A stretch of DNA of 64,000 bases. Origin: Tubulanus polymorphus (Eukaryota > Nemertea > Palaeonemertea > Tubulaniformes > Tubulanidae). The DNA is taken from assembly GCF_964204645.1 (NCBI RefSeq), contig NC_134034.1:6197414-6261413 (forward strand), written 5' to 3'. A model generated the notes under the pieces. It had not been told where the DNA came from. It saw only the letters and a program-made list of their open reading frames with translations, and made no database searches. Shown one piece after another: positions 35,984 to 47,305 of this stretch. Each line of letters starts with the position of its first letter. The first letter of the stretch is position 1. A program made the translations under genes and the position numbers.

Positions 35984-37257
35984 GTTAGTGCTATACATTT
36001 TCTAGTCCTTTCTGTAATCATATGGTATTTGATTTTGTGTGTACGTTCATTTATCAAAAATGGAAAGTACAAATAAGTCATCGGTTGTTGGCTGATATCT
36101 ATGTAATGAATTTAATGATTATGAAGGTATGTTAAGAAAGAAGTGGTTTTTAATGGTCGAAGACCATAGGCACGGTCTCTAGTAAGATTCTGCCTTTCAC
36201 CGAACAACACCTGTAGTATAGCTACTGCCATGGATATAGTCCCATAATGAATACAGAACTGATAATCCGACAAAAAATTGTCCCTAACGCGTCATTTGCC
36301 TTTATCCATGATCCTAGCTATGACTACCATAGCCTGTTGTACTTAGGTTCCCAAAATCGTAATGAATTATGGAAAGTTTTAAGTGGCATGAAGGGCCTAC
36401 CTGTCAGTGAATTGTCTATATCGGTTTTACCCGGCAATGAAGTGTTATCCCCATCATTATCCTCACAGGTGCTCGCGCACAGATACATTTGTAAGTAGTT
36501 CATGGAAACTGCGCAGTTCATGGTTTACACTGACTGGGAGTGGATCGTTAGGGTTGTCTCTGCAGGGTTTGTCAGTGGCTAGCCCAGATTTTATGTAATC
36601 TTGAGAGCACTGCAAGTGAGGGATTTTTTACCTTGAGTGAGTAAGCACATGTAGTAGGCTAGAGACAGCAGTGCTGTGTACACACAGCCAGATAAGCGGC
36701 TGCATCTTGCCTTGTGTGAACACAGGCTGTCTCAGATTGACTGACGAAAAATAAGCTGTTTGGTGCGTGTAGTGGAAAAAAGATATAAATATAGCTGCAT
36801 AGCAGCGATAACGGGTTTCTGCCTAAATGGTTCATATGTCGAACTGGGAAGCGTTTCATCGAAATAATTCTAGCCCAAAACATTTGACTATTGCCAAGAA
36901 ACGCAACATGATGCAACATTATGCTGGATATGTGGATATCAGGAGTCCATTTGTCAAAGCATCGAAGTATAATACAGTTCAACTTGTTTATGTCTCAGAT
37001 GGAGCGCGCGGGGCAGGGTTGTCATTGTATTGCTGACTTATCCAAATTACACTTACACAACGCAACGTTTTTCAGTGTGTAAACTCCGTCGTACTCTGCG
37101 TTACAGGACAGTGAGGAATTGTATTTTAGCCACCTGAGCCCTTGGCTTGATTCGAGCAAAAGATCTTAAATGACTTCACAGAATTTGATTATAATTCTAG
37201 AATTTTTGAAGAATGCTTTCTCTGGAATACGTACTCCTGAATACATTAGTAAAAAAT
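35984..37257 (+). other. Intron 6 left part, nothing recognised
   Basis: Several 60-107-codon frames on both strands have no familiar motif and I treat them as chance. No repeat ends are visible until the CTR leader at 37258. Confidence 0.55.
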
Positions 37258-37796
37258 TAGTCCGTCGTAGCGTTCGTCCGTCCGTAGACAAAATCCAGTT
37301 ATTTTGGATTCTCAGATTCAAGTTGGCCAACTGGCAGCCATTGTTGTTCGCCAATATCAGCACTTTTTACACATTTTCGAAGTTTTCGAGGGAAATTTCG
37401 AAGACGCTTTGATCAATTACCTTGATCTTTCGTCTATATTTGAATCTACCAACGGCCCATCCGCATAAGAACAATTGGATCGATCTGACTCAAGATGGCC
37501 GTCCTACGACCTTTTTAGTGCCCAAACATGTCAATTTTGGCCAGAATTCTAGGTCCTGTAGCTTCCTACTGGTTTGCCATTTCTCATTGCAGTTTGTGAT
37601 GGTTATTCTTTGTAAAGGGATGTTTTATACCTGAGACAGGTATTTTTGATCAGCCAATTATGACACAATTGGTGGCCATCTTGGTGTCATCAGTACTCAT
37701 TCGTAGGTGGGAAAAAGTTTTTCCACATTAAATTGATACCTAAGCATATTGTGTTACTATATTCAATTGGAAAGTTGTAGCCCATAACGTGTTCTA

Positions 37797-38791
37797 CAGA
37801 GATGCTAGTTTTCCGGAAATATCCGGAATTCCGGAAATTTAGGATCGCCGATGTCAATTCCGGAAATTGGGTGAGAATTCTTGCGGCGACCAGTAATGGC
37901 ACGGACTGTAAAAGCGTTCGTTTGCTTGTACTCGTCATCGCTTCTGTGTTATTTTATCTTGGTCTCTGTTTCCGAGGACGTTCTGCTACAATGTATATAC
38001 GTGTGCTTGTTGTGGTATCTGTGCGTGCATAGGCGGAGTGCCACTGTTGTGACTCCATTTCCAATTAATAGTCAAATCTTTACGCGCCGTTGTACATCGT
38101 CCCACTGACGGCCAACAATGTGAAGATGCACGTGGTAATAATTAAGATTATATTTAATAAATATCATCTCAATTATTAGCACGTGCGTGCTATGTCCTGA
38201 GGCACGCAGCTTTGTAACTTTCTTTTTACCTGCAGCTGTCAAGCGGGACGGTCTGCAAAATGAGCACGCACGGAAAGATTGTCAGTCGGGAGTCGGCCGA
38301 TATAAAGGCAATTGACAGCGGTATAAAAAATAAATTTAACTGGCACTGGCTAGAGTATAAGGACAGTAACGGGGACTACTTATCAAACTACATTCGTAAG
38401 TTAGACTTAGCTGGCGTGGCGTACTGCATCGTTTGTAAAGACCAGGTCAAATACGGTAGTGGCGAGAAAAAAGATATTCTTCGTCACCCGGATAGCGCGC
38501 GGCATAAGAAGGCAGCGAGGGGTGTGAAGCACAACGAATGCCTTCCGTCGTATTTTGAGATGGAAGATGCCGATCGTGATACTGCCGCTAGTACATCGAC
38601 ACAAGGAAAAGTATCTGTCCCGTATGGTGCTGCTCCGCATATTGAAAATGTAGTAACAGTTACCGAGACCACCCAGATCGCTCTAGAACGCATCTCCGGC
38701 GGTGCAAAAACGCAAAATTTTTTCTGGGGGAGGGCCTCCAGACCCCCTTTCTAAATTCCGGAATTTTGGTACTTTGGCCCTAGCATCTCTG
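37797..38791 (+). mobile_element. hAT-like element with partial transposase gene, 995 bp
   Basis: Perfect 12-bp inverted ends CAGAGATGCTAG / CTAGCATCTCTG with sub-terminal TTCCGGAA palindromes. GTTCTA flanks both sides (37791-37796 and 38792-38797); hAT elements usually duplicate 8 bp, so the match may be eroded. The other CTR copies show the empty site (GTGTTCTATGATTGTGG). Confidence 0.88.
38260..38754 (+). CDS. N-terminal zinc-finger fragment of a hAT-like transposase
   Basis: A 164-codon frame inside the hAT-like element. Residues 55-90 include AYCIVCKDQVKY and RHPDSARHKK, a C-x2-C...H-x5-H arrangement like BED-type fingers of hAT transposases. The segment from WHWLEYKD to SNYIRK and the finger align with the gene fragment at 62868-63150. 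The frame ends in the element's terminal region, so the catalytic RNase-H-like domain is absent. It is either a deletion derivative or the first exon left by internal loss. It may still be translated, but no transposase activity is expected. Confidence 0.75.
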   Translation: MSTHGKIVSRESADIKAIDSGIKNKFNWHWLEYKDSNGDYLSNYIRKLDLAGVAYCIVCKDQVKYGSGEKKDILRHPDSARHKKAARGVKHNECLPSYFEMEDADRDTAASTSTQGKVSVPYGAAPHIENVVTVTETTQIALERISGGAKTQNFFWGRASRPPF

Positions 38792-39696
38792 GTTCTATGA
38801 TTTTGAAGAGTGTCAAGGTCATTGGTTTTTGTATGTGGCCACCAGGGGGTGTTGAATAATACAATAAATTAGTATTTCTATATTATGTTTGTACCTATGC
38901 ATATTTTGTTACCACAATCGATTGCAAAGTTGTAGCTCATGACATCTTCCATGATTTTGGTGAGTTTTAAGGACATTAGTTATTCTATATGGTCACCAGG
39001 GGGCGTTGAATAGTAGAATAAGTTAGTATTTCCTTATTAGATTGGTACCTAGGCATATTTTGTTACCATGAACAATTGCAAAGTTGTAGTTCATGACATC
39101 GTCTATGATTGTGGTGAGTTTTTAAGGACATAAATTATTCCATGTAGTCACCAGGGGGCGTTGAATAGTAGAATAGCTTAGTATTTCCTTATTAGATTGG
39201 TACCTAGACATATTTTGTTACCATGATCAATTGCAAAGTTGTAGATCATGACATCGTCTATGATTGTGGTGAGTTTTTAAGGACATTAGTTATTCCATAT
39301 AGTCACCAGGGGGCCTTGAATAGTAGAATAGCTTAGTCCTTATTAGATTGGTACCTAGGCATATTTTGTTACTATGATCAATTGCAAAGTTGTATTTCAT
39401 GACATGTACTACGATTGTGGTGAGTTTGAAGGTCATTGGGTTTTGCATATGGTCAACAGGGGGCATTGAATAGTAGAATAACTTAGTATTTCCATATTAA
39501 ATTGGTAACGAGGCAAATTTTGTTATCACAATCAATTACAAAATCATAGCTGCTGACATGTTCTATGATTGTGGTGGGTTTCAAGGTGATTGGTTTTTGT
39601 ATATGGTCACTAGGGGCGTTATGTATTGAAATTCTAAGATTGTTGAGCATTTGAAACCACTTCCCAAGTGGGCATGGTGTCCCTGGAACCCTAGTT

Positions 39697-40269
39697 TCCC
39701 TTGATGCTGTTGACTTCTTCGTAGCCGTCGTTTGGCATCAGTTTCTTCATTTGTTCGGTTGTCGCCTTATGTGTTCTTGCGATGTCCAGGGCATCGTCAA
39801 TCGTCAGATTCTCTCTCCCGATAAGCTTTTTCTGTACCAGCGGATGCGCTGTCTCTATTATTAACTGTTCAATCAACCTCTCGTCGGTTTTGGCTTGATC
39901 ACAGAACTTGCATTTCGCGGCAACAGTTCGGCATTTCGTGATGAACGCATCTACAGTCTGCACATCACTTTGTCGCAGGCGCTGCAGCTCAAACCCTGAC
40001 AGCCGATGGTTTGTTTTAGGCTCAAGATGGGTCTTGAATTTGTCAAAAATCGTTTCCGGATTTACTGAGTCTTCTGTGGATAGATTCCATGTGTTGTACA
40101 CTCTTCGGCCTTCATGGCATACCCACATTAGCAGATATGTAGCGTGACATTTAGCTGCCTTTTCACTCAACGGGCCTTTAAAAATCAACTCACAGTAATG
40201 TCGAAACTCACTAAAAGCTGTTGAACCCCAGTCCATCACTGGCGGCGTAACTCCACTCAATTCACCCAT
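39697..40269 (-). pseudogene. Ty3/Gypsy-type Gag fragment
   Basis: A 192-codon minus-strand frame with MDWGSTAFSEFRHYCELIF, TIFDKFKTHLEPKTNHRLSG, DAFITKCRTVAAKCKFCD and ENLTIDDALDIARTHKATTE. This is the usual order of a Ty3/Gypsy capsid-type Gag. It is cut at its C-terminal side exactly at the end of CTR copy 4, so the nucleocapsid and Pol parts are missing. No LTR is recognisable beside it. The frame is intact as far as it goes. Confidence 0.85.
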
Positions 40270-40662
40270 TCTGTCCCGTTATAGCAGTCGCTTAGTCACT
40301 GTCGCAAGATTCTTCACCCTACTACCTTCGGCCTTAGCCCAAAATTTCACCACACAGGACACCCCCAGTAAAATGTTAAAAATCACACTTACGCCTTAAC
40401 ATCCGAAAGTCTTCTGATGTGGCATGGCATATCGTTCTTCAACTTCTGACACCAGCGATTTCATGCCCAGCAATCGACAATTGGACGATTATCATGGATT
40501 ATATCAGAGCTTTTTATTCAACATGACTGTACACAATGGCTGCAGTACCGGAAGAGGCTGCAGAACTAGAGAACATGTATCAGGCTACAATAGCCATGAG
40601 ATAACGGGGTACGTATCCTAATACATAATACATAATAGTACATGTTTACTCATAATATTACA

Positions 40663-41242
40663 ACATGGTTTCCAGAGTAAAGGCTCTTTGACTGTGCTAC
40701 TGAGCATATATTCATACAAATCATTCATTAGAGCATTATCCATTCCCCTAACCCTATGAAGCTGAATTTTGAAAATGGGCCTTATTAAAATTTATTTGAG
40801 CTTTTTCGCGAATATCTGATCGCAAAAATATCTGTTTTAAAATGCCAATCAGAGAGCAAAGACTCTGTGATTAGCCGCAAAGACCAGCAGGTGTTCACGT
40901 GAACCCATGCTATCGTCTACCGTTTTACATCCATGTTTTATTTTAAGATCTAAAATTGTATTTCATTATCGATTTCTGTGAAATCTTTAGTTGATTTGGT
41001 TTTTGGGAGGAATATTTTTATTTGCACTACAGAAAATATCATTGGCAATTGTGCATAGTCCGGGAAAAATAGCTTTTTCTCAAATTGGATGGATGACCTT
41101 GATATGCTAATAAGCCATGTGCTCAAACTGCAAATTCAATTAAACTTTATTCTGCAAAACATATCAAATCCAATTCAATTTTACTTTATTGAACACAGTA
41201 AATCAGCAAATCTAATTCAATTGTGTTTTATGGAGCAAATTT
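40663..41242 (+). repeat. Family X copy 2, left part
   Basis: ACATGGTTTCCAGAGTAAAG through GATGGATGACCTTGATATGC parallels 24795-25380. It breaks off at 41242, where a 3.3-kb inverted-repeat element is inserted, and resumes at 44518. Confidence 0.85.
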
Positions 41243-41822
41243 CCCTAATCAAAATAAAGTGCACTTTAAGTGCACGTTAGAAGTGCACTGAATTGAAACA
41301 AAGTGCACTTTCCCCTAAAGTGCACTTTAAAAGTTCTATTCTTAAGTGCACTCAAAAAGTACACTCATACTGAACTGAATTGGAACAAAGTGCACTTCTT
41401 TTAAAGCACACTTTAAGTTCACTTTTAGTGTAATGAACTCAATAAGTGTACTTTCTGAGTGCACTTCTCTGCACGGAAAAAATCCTGAAAACCTTAAAAA
41501 AAACTTGAATGCCCAGTTTCATTTATGTTGTCTCCATTATTATTCAGCCATATTTACAATTTTAATAGTAATACGACTTTTCACATTGTTAGGCTTCTTC
41601 CGCCGTGAATGATGCTCTTTAAGCATTTTGGAATTGCGCTTTCACATAACCTGAAATAATAAAAGTGACAATGGATATAAGTTATGGTATGAAATGCTGT
41701 CTTAGTCAGTTAATTATTGGGTCTTGAATTTTAATTAAGTCTTGAGAGTGTGTATCAGAGAGCTCCAAACCTTTTATGGGCACAATTTTAAAAGGTATGT
41801 AACTTAAACCTTTTAAACCTTA

Positions 41823-42304
41823 AGCCTGGCGCACACGAGGCAATTTTCAGTCGCCGGTTGCTGCAACCAATTTTTGAGCAACCGTTGAGCAATCGATCGC
41901 TAGGTGTCGCCCGTATGCGACCACTGGCGACGGAGAGGCGATTATCTTTCGCCCCAACCATTTTTATCATGTGACTTGTCAAGATGGCCACGCTACTAAC
42001 CTGGGTGATGCCGTATTTGGAAGTATCACATGATAATTATTCGTTTAGTCATTGGCTAGGTTGATGAGGTGCTCGTTGCTTTGCGTCTCCAGCTACCGCA
42101 CATGGGCAACTCCCGAGCGACAAGCAATTTTCCGTCGCCCAATATCAAACATGTTTGATATTGGGCAACACGGAGCAATTCCTTTCGACAACGAGCAATC
42201 GCTGTCGCCCCTTGCCACAGACGAGCGATTTTTTCGTTCGACGCCGAGCAATTCGGGTGGTTGCTCGAGAATTGCTCGAAACTGTCGCCTGTGTGCGCCA
42301 GGCT
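41823..42304. mobile_element. Harbinger-type MITE, 482 bp
   Basis: Perfect 14-bp ends AGCCTGGCGCACAC / GTGTGCGCCAGGCT flanked by TTA on both sides (41820-41822 and 42305-42307). A 3-bp TWA target duplication is typical of PIF/Harbinger. The interior repeats GAGCAATTTTC, GTCGCCC and GTTGCTCGA-type phrases in both orientations. Confidence 0.85.
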
Positions 42305-43419
42305 TTAGCCACCTGTATATTCTTGCAATAACTTTGACTTACTGTCTTGACCTTCAGCAGCAAGTTATTATCTAATGCTGTAATATACAGAGTATGTGAA
42401 TAAAGCTCAGTTTAAAAAAGGATCAGGGCCTCTTAACTTAAAGTTTGATTATTTGCAGATCCGCTAATATAATGATTCCCAATCATGGATATCAATCTGT
42501 TTGATTCAGGTTGTCAATGAAAATAAGGCACCTGTAAAACTCAAATAGTATACTCCAAACTACTCACTTCTAATTACTTGCACTTGGTTTGACGAAAGAG
42601 AAGCCTTTATTGAATGTCCAATCCCTTTGAGCACATGGCTTCTTAAATATTCGACACAATATCACAAGTCATCTGTCAATACATCAGTCATCTGGAGGAA
42701 AAAGGTACAATCTAATCAGTAAAACAGACAAAATTAAATGGGGATTTTGTAACAAGTTGCTGGACAACGGTTTTCAATTAACACTTACCATAACACGACA
42801 CAAAACCTCTTTTTCAGTAATTTTTTCTTGCTGAAAGTACATATACTTGTTTCATTTTTCAGGTATATGTAAACATAATTTACTACTTGAGGAAATATAT
42901 ATATGTGATATATGTGAGGACATATGACTTTTATTTACTCACTGTCTAAATCAATGGAAATTAATGGAAAACTTCATTCTATAAGTTATAATATAAATGT
43001 AGAAATAATTGGCATATACTGTGCAATACCTAATCGTTCAGTATACCATAATTATCAGAATCGTGGTGACTACGGTTAGTCTTCTTTCGCTACTAGACAC
43101 CAATGACAACGACGGGCAGCCAGACCGTACTAGCGCAAGTGCGCCGCCACCTTCGACCGATGACTTGGTCGTTTTTTACTACTGGAATCAACGACGACCG
43201 TTGCCAGCCTCCAAGTATCCTTGTGGTGGTAGTTCCATCTGTAGAATTTCAAATGTAAGAAATCATCAGTAATAGAATACAAACCAGCCTCTTTCAGTAA
43301 TGGACAGATTGTGATTAAAAACGCTCATGGTGTAATCTAGGCCTACTTGTTACTTACATTTAACATTACATCCCATTCATCATGAATGAAATTAAAATAA
43401 AGTTTTGCATTTGATTTAA

Positions 43420-44012
43420 CCCTTTAACCGGCAAGTATTTTTCGGTCTATGAGAGATTTTGGACCTTGCAAGGGGAAAACTTAATAACTCAGTAGATATG
43501 AGTGATAACCCCATACTGTATGTTTTCTATGAAAGCTCTTTTCACAAGCTTTCAAATGATACGATCTTTGCGAACTTTGGGGGTTACCTTCAGGGTCTGA
43601 TCCCAAGGTCACAGATCCCAAGGTCATCCAGATTTTTGGGCCACCCATAATAAAAAACTGTCATGAGATTCATCCCAATATGAATTATCATCAGAATCTT
43701 TCATTACTATGTCCAAAATATCAGCCAAACTCACTAGAGAACGTCTTTAGTGCATTGGCCATTACTACTAACGATATTCTCAATTTTGGAAATCTGACCC
43801 ACGTGACACGTGGTTTCCATACCCCCTTCTACATGCCAAATGTATGATATATCACTTTCCAACCTTGTTAGGCATTGTAGGCCGTCTGGTGTCGCCATCT
43901 GCTGATAGGAAAATTAGTTAGAATGCTTCACTGAAATTAATACTTGACTATTCTATTCACTATAGCTGGTCTATTCAAATTGGTCGCTAGCGACCGATTG
44001 CCAGTTAAAGGG
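43420..44012. mobile_element. piggyBac-type MITE, 593 bp, copy 1
   Basis: TTAA at 43416-43419 and 44013-44016 with ends CCCTTTAACCGGCAAG and, inverted, CCCTTTAACTGGCAAT. It is the uninterrupted relative of the element at 49667-50542 and of the fragment at 51494-51800. Confidence 0.9.
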
Positions 44013-44517
44013 TTAATTGATTAGATTAACAGATTGTACCAATTACAGTTCACTCAATTAACATAACGCCGACAATAAGTCAAATATTTTATACAACACA
44101 ATTAATCATACTTGCCTTGGATCTTGAATTTAAACACCAGACTGTCCCAACTAGGAAATTAACCACAAAAATTGATTAAAGACAGCAATGAATTTGCTCA
44201 AAATAATTGCAAATGGCGCCGTGCTGACTGCATGCTCAATCCCAGTCCTTCGCTAGCTGTCGTGAATGGGTTCGAATCCGGTAAAAACCTGATATTTTTT
44301 CAAAGTCGTTTTTGAACATTTGAATTTTTGTAAGTAAAGCACGGGATGAACGCTAATTCGTAAAATAACTTTTATCTCATTGATTTAGCCGAATGAAAAT
44401 AATATATTTTGCCTTTCCCTATGAAAAAGTGCACTCATTTCACAAAAGTACACTCAATACTTTGTAGGTACTTTACTCATGGAAGTGCACTTAAAGTGCA
44501 CTTTATTTTCATAAGGG

Positions 44518-44755
44518 TTTACAAAATTTAATTCTATTCCACATTCAAATCAATAAAACCAAGGGAAAAGATTTTTATCTGAGGTATTTGTTCCTGCCAG
44601 CTCCAGTCGCTGATGTGCTGAAAACACAATATAAGCCTGGGATTGACTAAGTCTATGAGCTGGGAGTGTATTTGGACAAATTTAACCCACATCATTTGCC
44701 ATATTGTGAAAAGCTGACAGGCTGGCCAAAGTTCCCCTTGGGGCTCTTGTTCTTT
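44518..44755 (+). repeat. Family X copy 2, right part
   Basis: Resumes with CAAAATTTAATTCTATTCC and AACCAAGGGAAAAGATTT and ends GGGGCTCTTGTTC, in step with copies 1 and 3. Confidence 0.85.
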
Positions 44756-44789
44756 TTAATCAGCGGCATCATTTCGTTCTGAGCATCAT

Positions 44790-45131
44790 GAATTAGAGTC
44801 TTTTCCGCACATATAATTTCTTCTGGGGTGAGGGGGCCAGTTCGAAACAAATCATCATTTTTCGTTCCAAGGTTATTGATATACCGATCGCGAAAATGAA
44901 AATGACTAACTGTGGTCGACCCACTGCATTTTCTGGCATTAAACAGTGATCAAATTTTACTTCAGACAATTGGGATAATTCGAACAAAAACCCATACCAG
45001 TATGTTTGCATTTCCTGATGTAATTCTTCGTCCCAACTAATTTTAGGTCTCCAAATATTTTGCAGTTGTACTTCAGCTTTCGCCATCTTTCCATGGACCA
45101 ACGAATCCAGTGACATCGTAAATCTCTGCAA
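44790..45131 (-). pseudogene. BEL/Pao Pol relic, downstream of reverse transcriptase
   Basis: Minus-strand frame with KAEVQLQNIWRPKISWDEEL and ELSQLSEVKFDHCLM. This resembles the Pao region after the RT, where a conserved K.K.LQ.LW...I.WDE is followed by a helical segment and a cysteine. Neighbouring frames continue the element in separate reading frames, so it is broken. Confidence 0.7.
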
Positions 45132-45151
45132 CGAAACTTAGTATTATGCGT

Positions 45152-45729
45152 TTAGTTAAGATTGCTTGAACGGTCCAGTCTTTCAACGATTTCAGAATTT
45201 TCGGTACTTTCAAAAACAATCTGCAAACAGTCTGGATCCCAAACCAGTCCAAGCATTTTCTCTGCTTCGGTAATTGGTTTTATTCTCGCTTCATTTACAA
45301 TTTTAACTGAGAGATCTGCATTCGACATCCATTGCTTAATCTCAAAGTGATAGCCTGCGTTGATAGTCGTATCGACGGCCGTAGGGAATTCTTTGCTAAA
45401 TTCCTCGGTGTTTAAATTCATAGCGATATTCACTAGTGCTGGCCAGCAGTTATCACCGAAACTTATTACGATTAATTTATTAATCATCTGGTCCGCGATC
45501 CATTTCAAAATTTCTCCAAGAGGTATCCGTCGTAGATTTTTGCATACGTTGGACGTGTACGCACTTGATGATACATTTTCCTTACATCTCCGATAACTAC
45601 GCAGTTTTCTCGAAATCTAAGAATGACTGTCGATTGATCATTCAACAAATCTGGTCCTTTCATCTGAAAGTCATTCAACGAATGTTCCTTGAACTGTTTC
45701 TTCGAATTGAAAACTGGACAAATCGGCAT
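45152..45729 (-). pseudogene. BEL/Pao reverse-transcriptase relic
   Basis: Two minus-strand frames. The first (45729-45505) has STVILRFRENCVVIGDVRKM and YHQVRT, like the Pao RT block with LLRFR and DI.KMFHQV. The second (45508-45152) has AVDTTINAGYHFEIKQWMSN and MLGLVWDP, like the later RT/thumb region. The catalytic YVDD block between them is missing, and the frame shifts near 45506, so the enzyme is dead. Confidence 0.75.
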
Positions 45730-45741
45730 ACTTTCACTATC

Positions 45742-46955
45742 TCAATATATTGGATGATGATTTAAATACCAGATGGGACCATCGTAATTTCTAACTCGTA
45801 GTCTGATACTTTTCCAACTTGCTTCTGACACAAGGGTTGTCTGACCAGTTGCGACTCTGGGTCTCATAAAATCGGCACCATGAAGAAACGGATGGTGGAA
45901 ATATTCGCAATGTTCATGAATACACCTTTTCTTTTGACGACACGGTTGGCCAAATTTATGATGATAGGGACAATAGTCAGCCAGCCAACAAAACCAACAA
46001 CATCTCTTCTCCCGAACAGCGGCTAACCTTTGATCTGGCGTCATAGCTAAAAATCAAGGGCACTCGATTACCACGTGCGAATCTTCAGCCGAACAAATGC
46101 AAAATCTTATCATCGGCTTTGGTGCATCGGATCGCAGATGTGAGGTTACACTTGCTACAGATGGTGATTGAACAATATTTGTTTTCCCGGACTTATTGGA
46201 TTTCGATTTAGAACACCGGGCGCTACTTGATCTACGCTTCACTTCAATTTCTTTACGCATCCACTTGAGCAAATTTTCAATGTTGTTCTCCAAATCGTTA
46301 TCTACTTGATATATCGCCCAACATTCGATATCATTGGAATTCAATTTACTTTCTAACACGGCGATCGTGGTACTATTGTCCAAATCAGAGGAACACTTCA
46401 ATTTTTGCAAAAATGGTTCTTGCTCGGTGCATTAAATGGTTATGTTCTTCAAACTGCTGAGCAGTGGTGACGTTTGGTGCTTTATTGAATTCAGAAAAAA
46501 AATCGTCGCTTACTTTTCGCGCGTTTCCATAGACAGCATTCAAAAGATCCAAGGCTTCTTCAATATCGCGCACTCGTCAATCCATTTTTTTTTGCTGAAT
46601 TCGGTAAACGTAGTCTTATACAATAGAGTTTCTCTTGGTCGGAGTATTCGTCGTAAATGAAATTAAAAATCCTTTCGGAACTGGAAATAATCGATCGTTT
46701 TTCGGCTTTCAGAGAACTGGTTTTTATTTTGCGTTGATCTGGATGGTCTGAATATTGAATTATTAGAGAATCTCAGAACTTGCTGGCCGTGTCATCATAT
46801 CATTCTTGCATTTTATCCATCCATTTTTCCTCAGTTTCGAGCTCATCTTCGTGCACTAGTTTTATAAACGATTCATGTGTGAGTTCTACTTTATCCCTTG
46901 CCTCGGAAAAGTCATTTACTTTTTGCTTGACATCACTAAGCGGCGATTTTTCGGG
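45742..46955 (-). pseudogene. BEL/Pao Gag relic
   Basis: Read from 46955 down, short frames give a helical Gag N-terminal region (HESFIKLVHEDELETEEKWM with stops), then DIEEALDLLNAVYGNARKV, then a DUF1759-like part with AVLESKLNS and ENLLKWMRKEIEVKRR, then CWFCWLADYCPYHHKFGQPC and HCEYFHHPFLHGADF. The Cys/His clusters and HHPFLH are typical of Pao Gag ends. Frames change at about 46400 and 46050. The right edge is cut by a palindrome-ended repeat at 46956. Confidence 0.78.
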
Positions 46956-47305
46956 GGCTTGCATGCTTGCAAGTCCATATTGCTATCACACGGGTTGATA
47001 ACTTGCTTGGGGAGTCGATAACTGTCGTTAGAAACTTTCTTGGGCTCTGATATTTACACACATTTAATGCAGTGATAAAATCTAGGTTCCTTTCATATAT
47101 TGGCTATATCGGTTGTCATTTTCATTATTTTATGATTTTGTTTAATCGTTTTTGTTATTTCAGCAACGCATACCAACCTTGGTTGAGCGTGCGTGATCAG
47201 TGTTGAAATTGGTATTCATGCGCGGCATAGTGCTGCCGACAATTGAATTCATTCTTTATTGACAATTAACATTTCACAATAAAACATTTACTTTCACGTT
47301 TTCAT
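46956..47305 (+). repeat. GGGCTTGCATGC palindrome repeat, unit 1
   Basis: Begins with a palindrome, GGGCTTGCATGC..GCAAGTCC, followed by CATATTGCTATCACACGG and TTGATAACTTGCTTGGGGAG, and ends ACAATAAAACATTTACTTTC. It is repeated head to tail at 47306-47665, and the first 170 bp occur again at 53804. Confidence 0.85.

Larger units (their letters stand above)
37258..39696 (+). mobile_element. CTR element copy 4, interrupted by a hAT element
   Basis: The 5' hairpin is missing and the copy starts in the GTCCGTCC tract. It has the longest monomer series: CACCAGG-type cores at about 38840, 38994, 39149, 39304, 39454 and 39608, spaced 150-155 bp, and a 3' end at CCCTAGT. A 995-bp hAT-like element sits at 37797-38791 between the leader and the first core. 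Confidence 0.85.
41243..44517. mobile_element. 3275-bp inverted-repeat element with GTGCAC-rich ends
   Basis: Ends are CCCTAATCAAAATAAAGTGC and, inverted, CCCTTATGAAAATAAAGTGC, extending to about 33 bp. Eight GTGCAC palindromes, mostly as AAGTGCACTT, crowd 41259-41464, and three more lie at 44429-44500. Flanking TTT on both sides may be a 3-bp target duplication. No transposase is recognisable; the interior holds a Harbinger-type MITE and a piggyBac-type MITE. The superfamily is unclear. Confidence 0.8.

Noticed and set aside
43009-43272. 87-codon plus-strand frame in the 3.3-kb inverted-repeat element
   Set aside because: Low-complexity and not transposase-like.
44260-44280. GGGTTCGAATCC B-box-like sequence; also GGGTTCAAATCCC at 20753
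   Set aside because: T-arm-like strings without the rest of a cloverleaf; both lie within transposon sequence.
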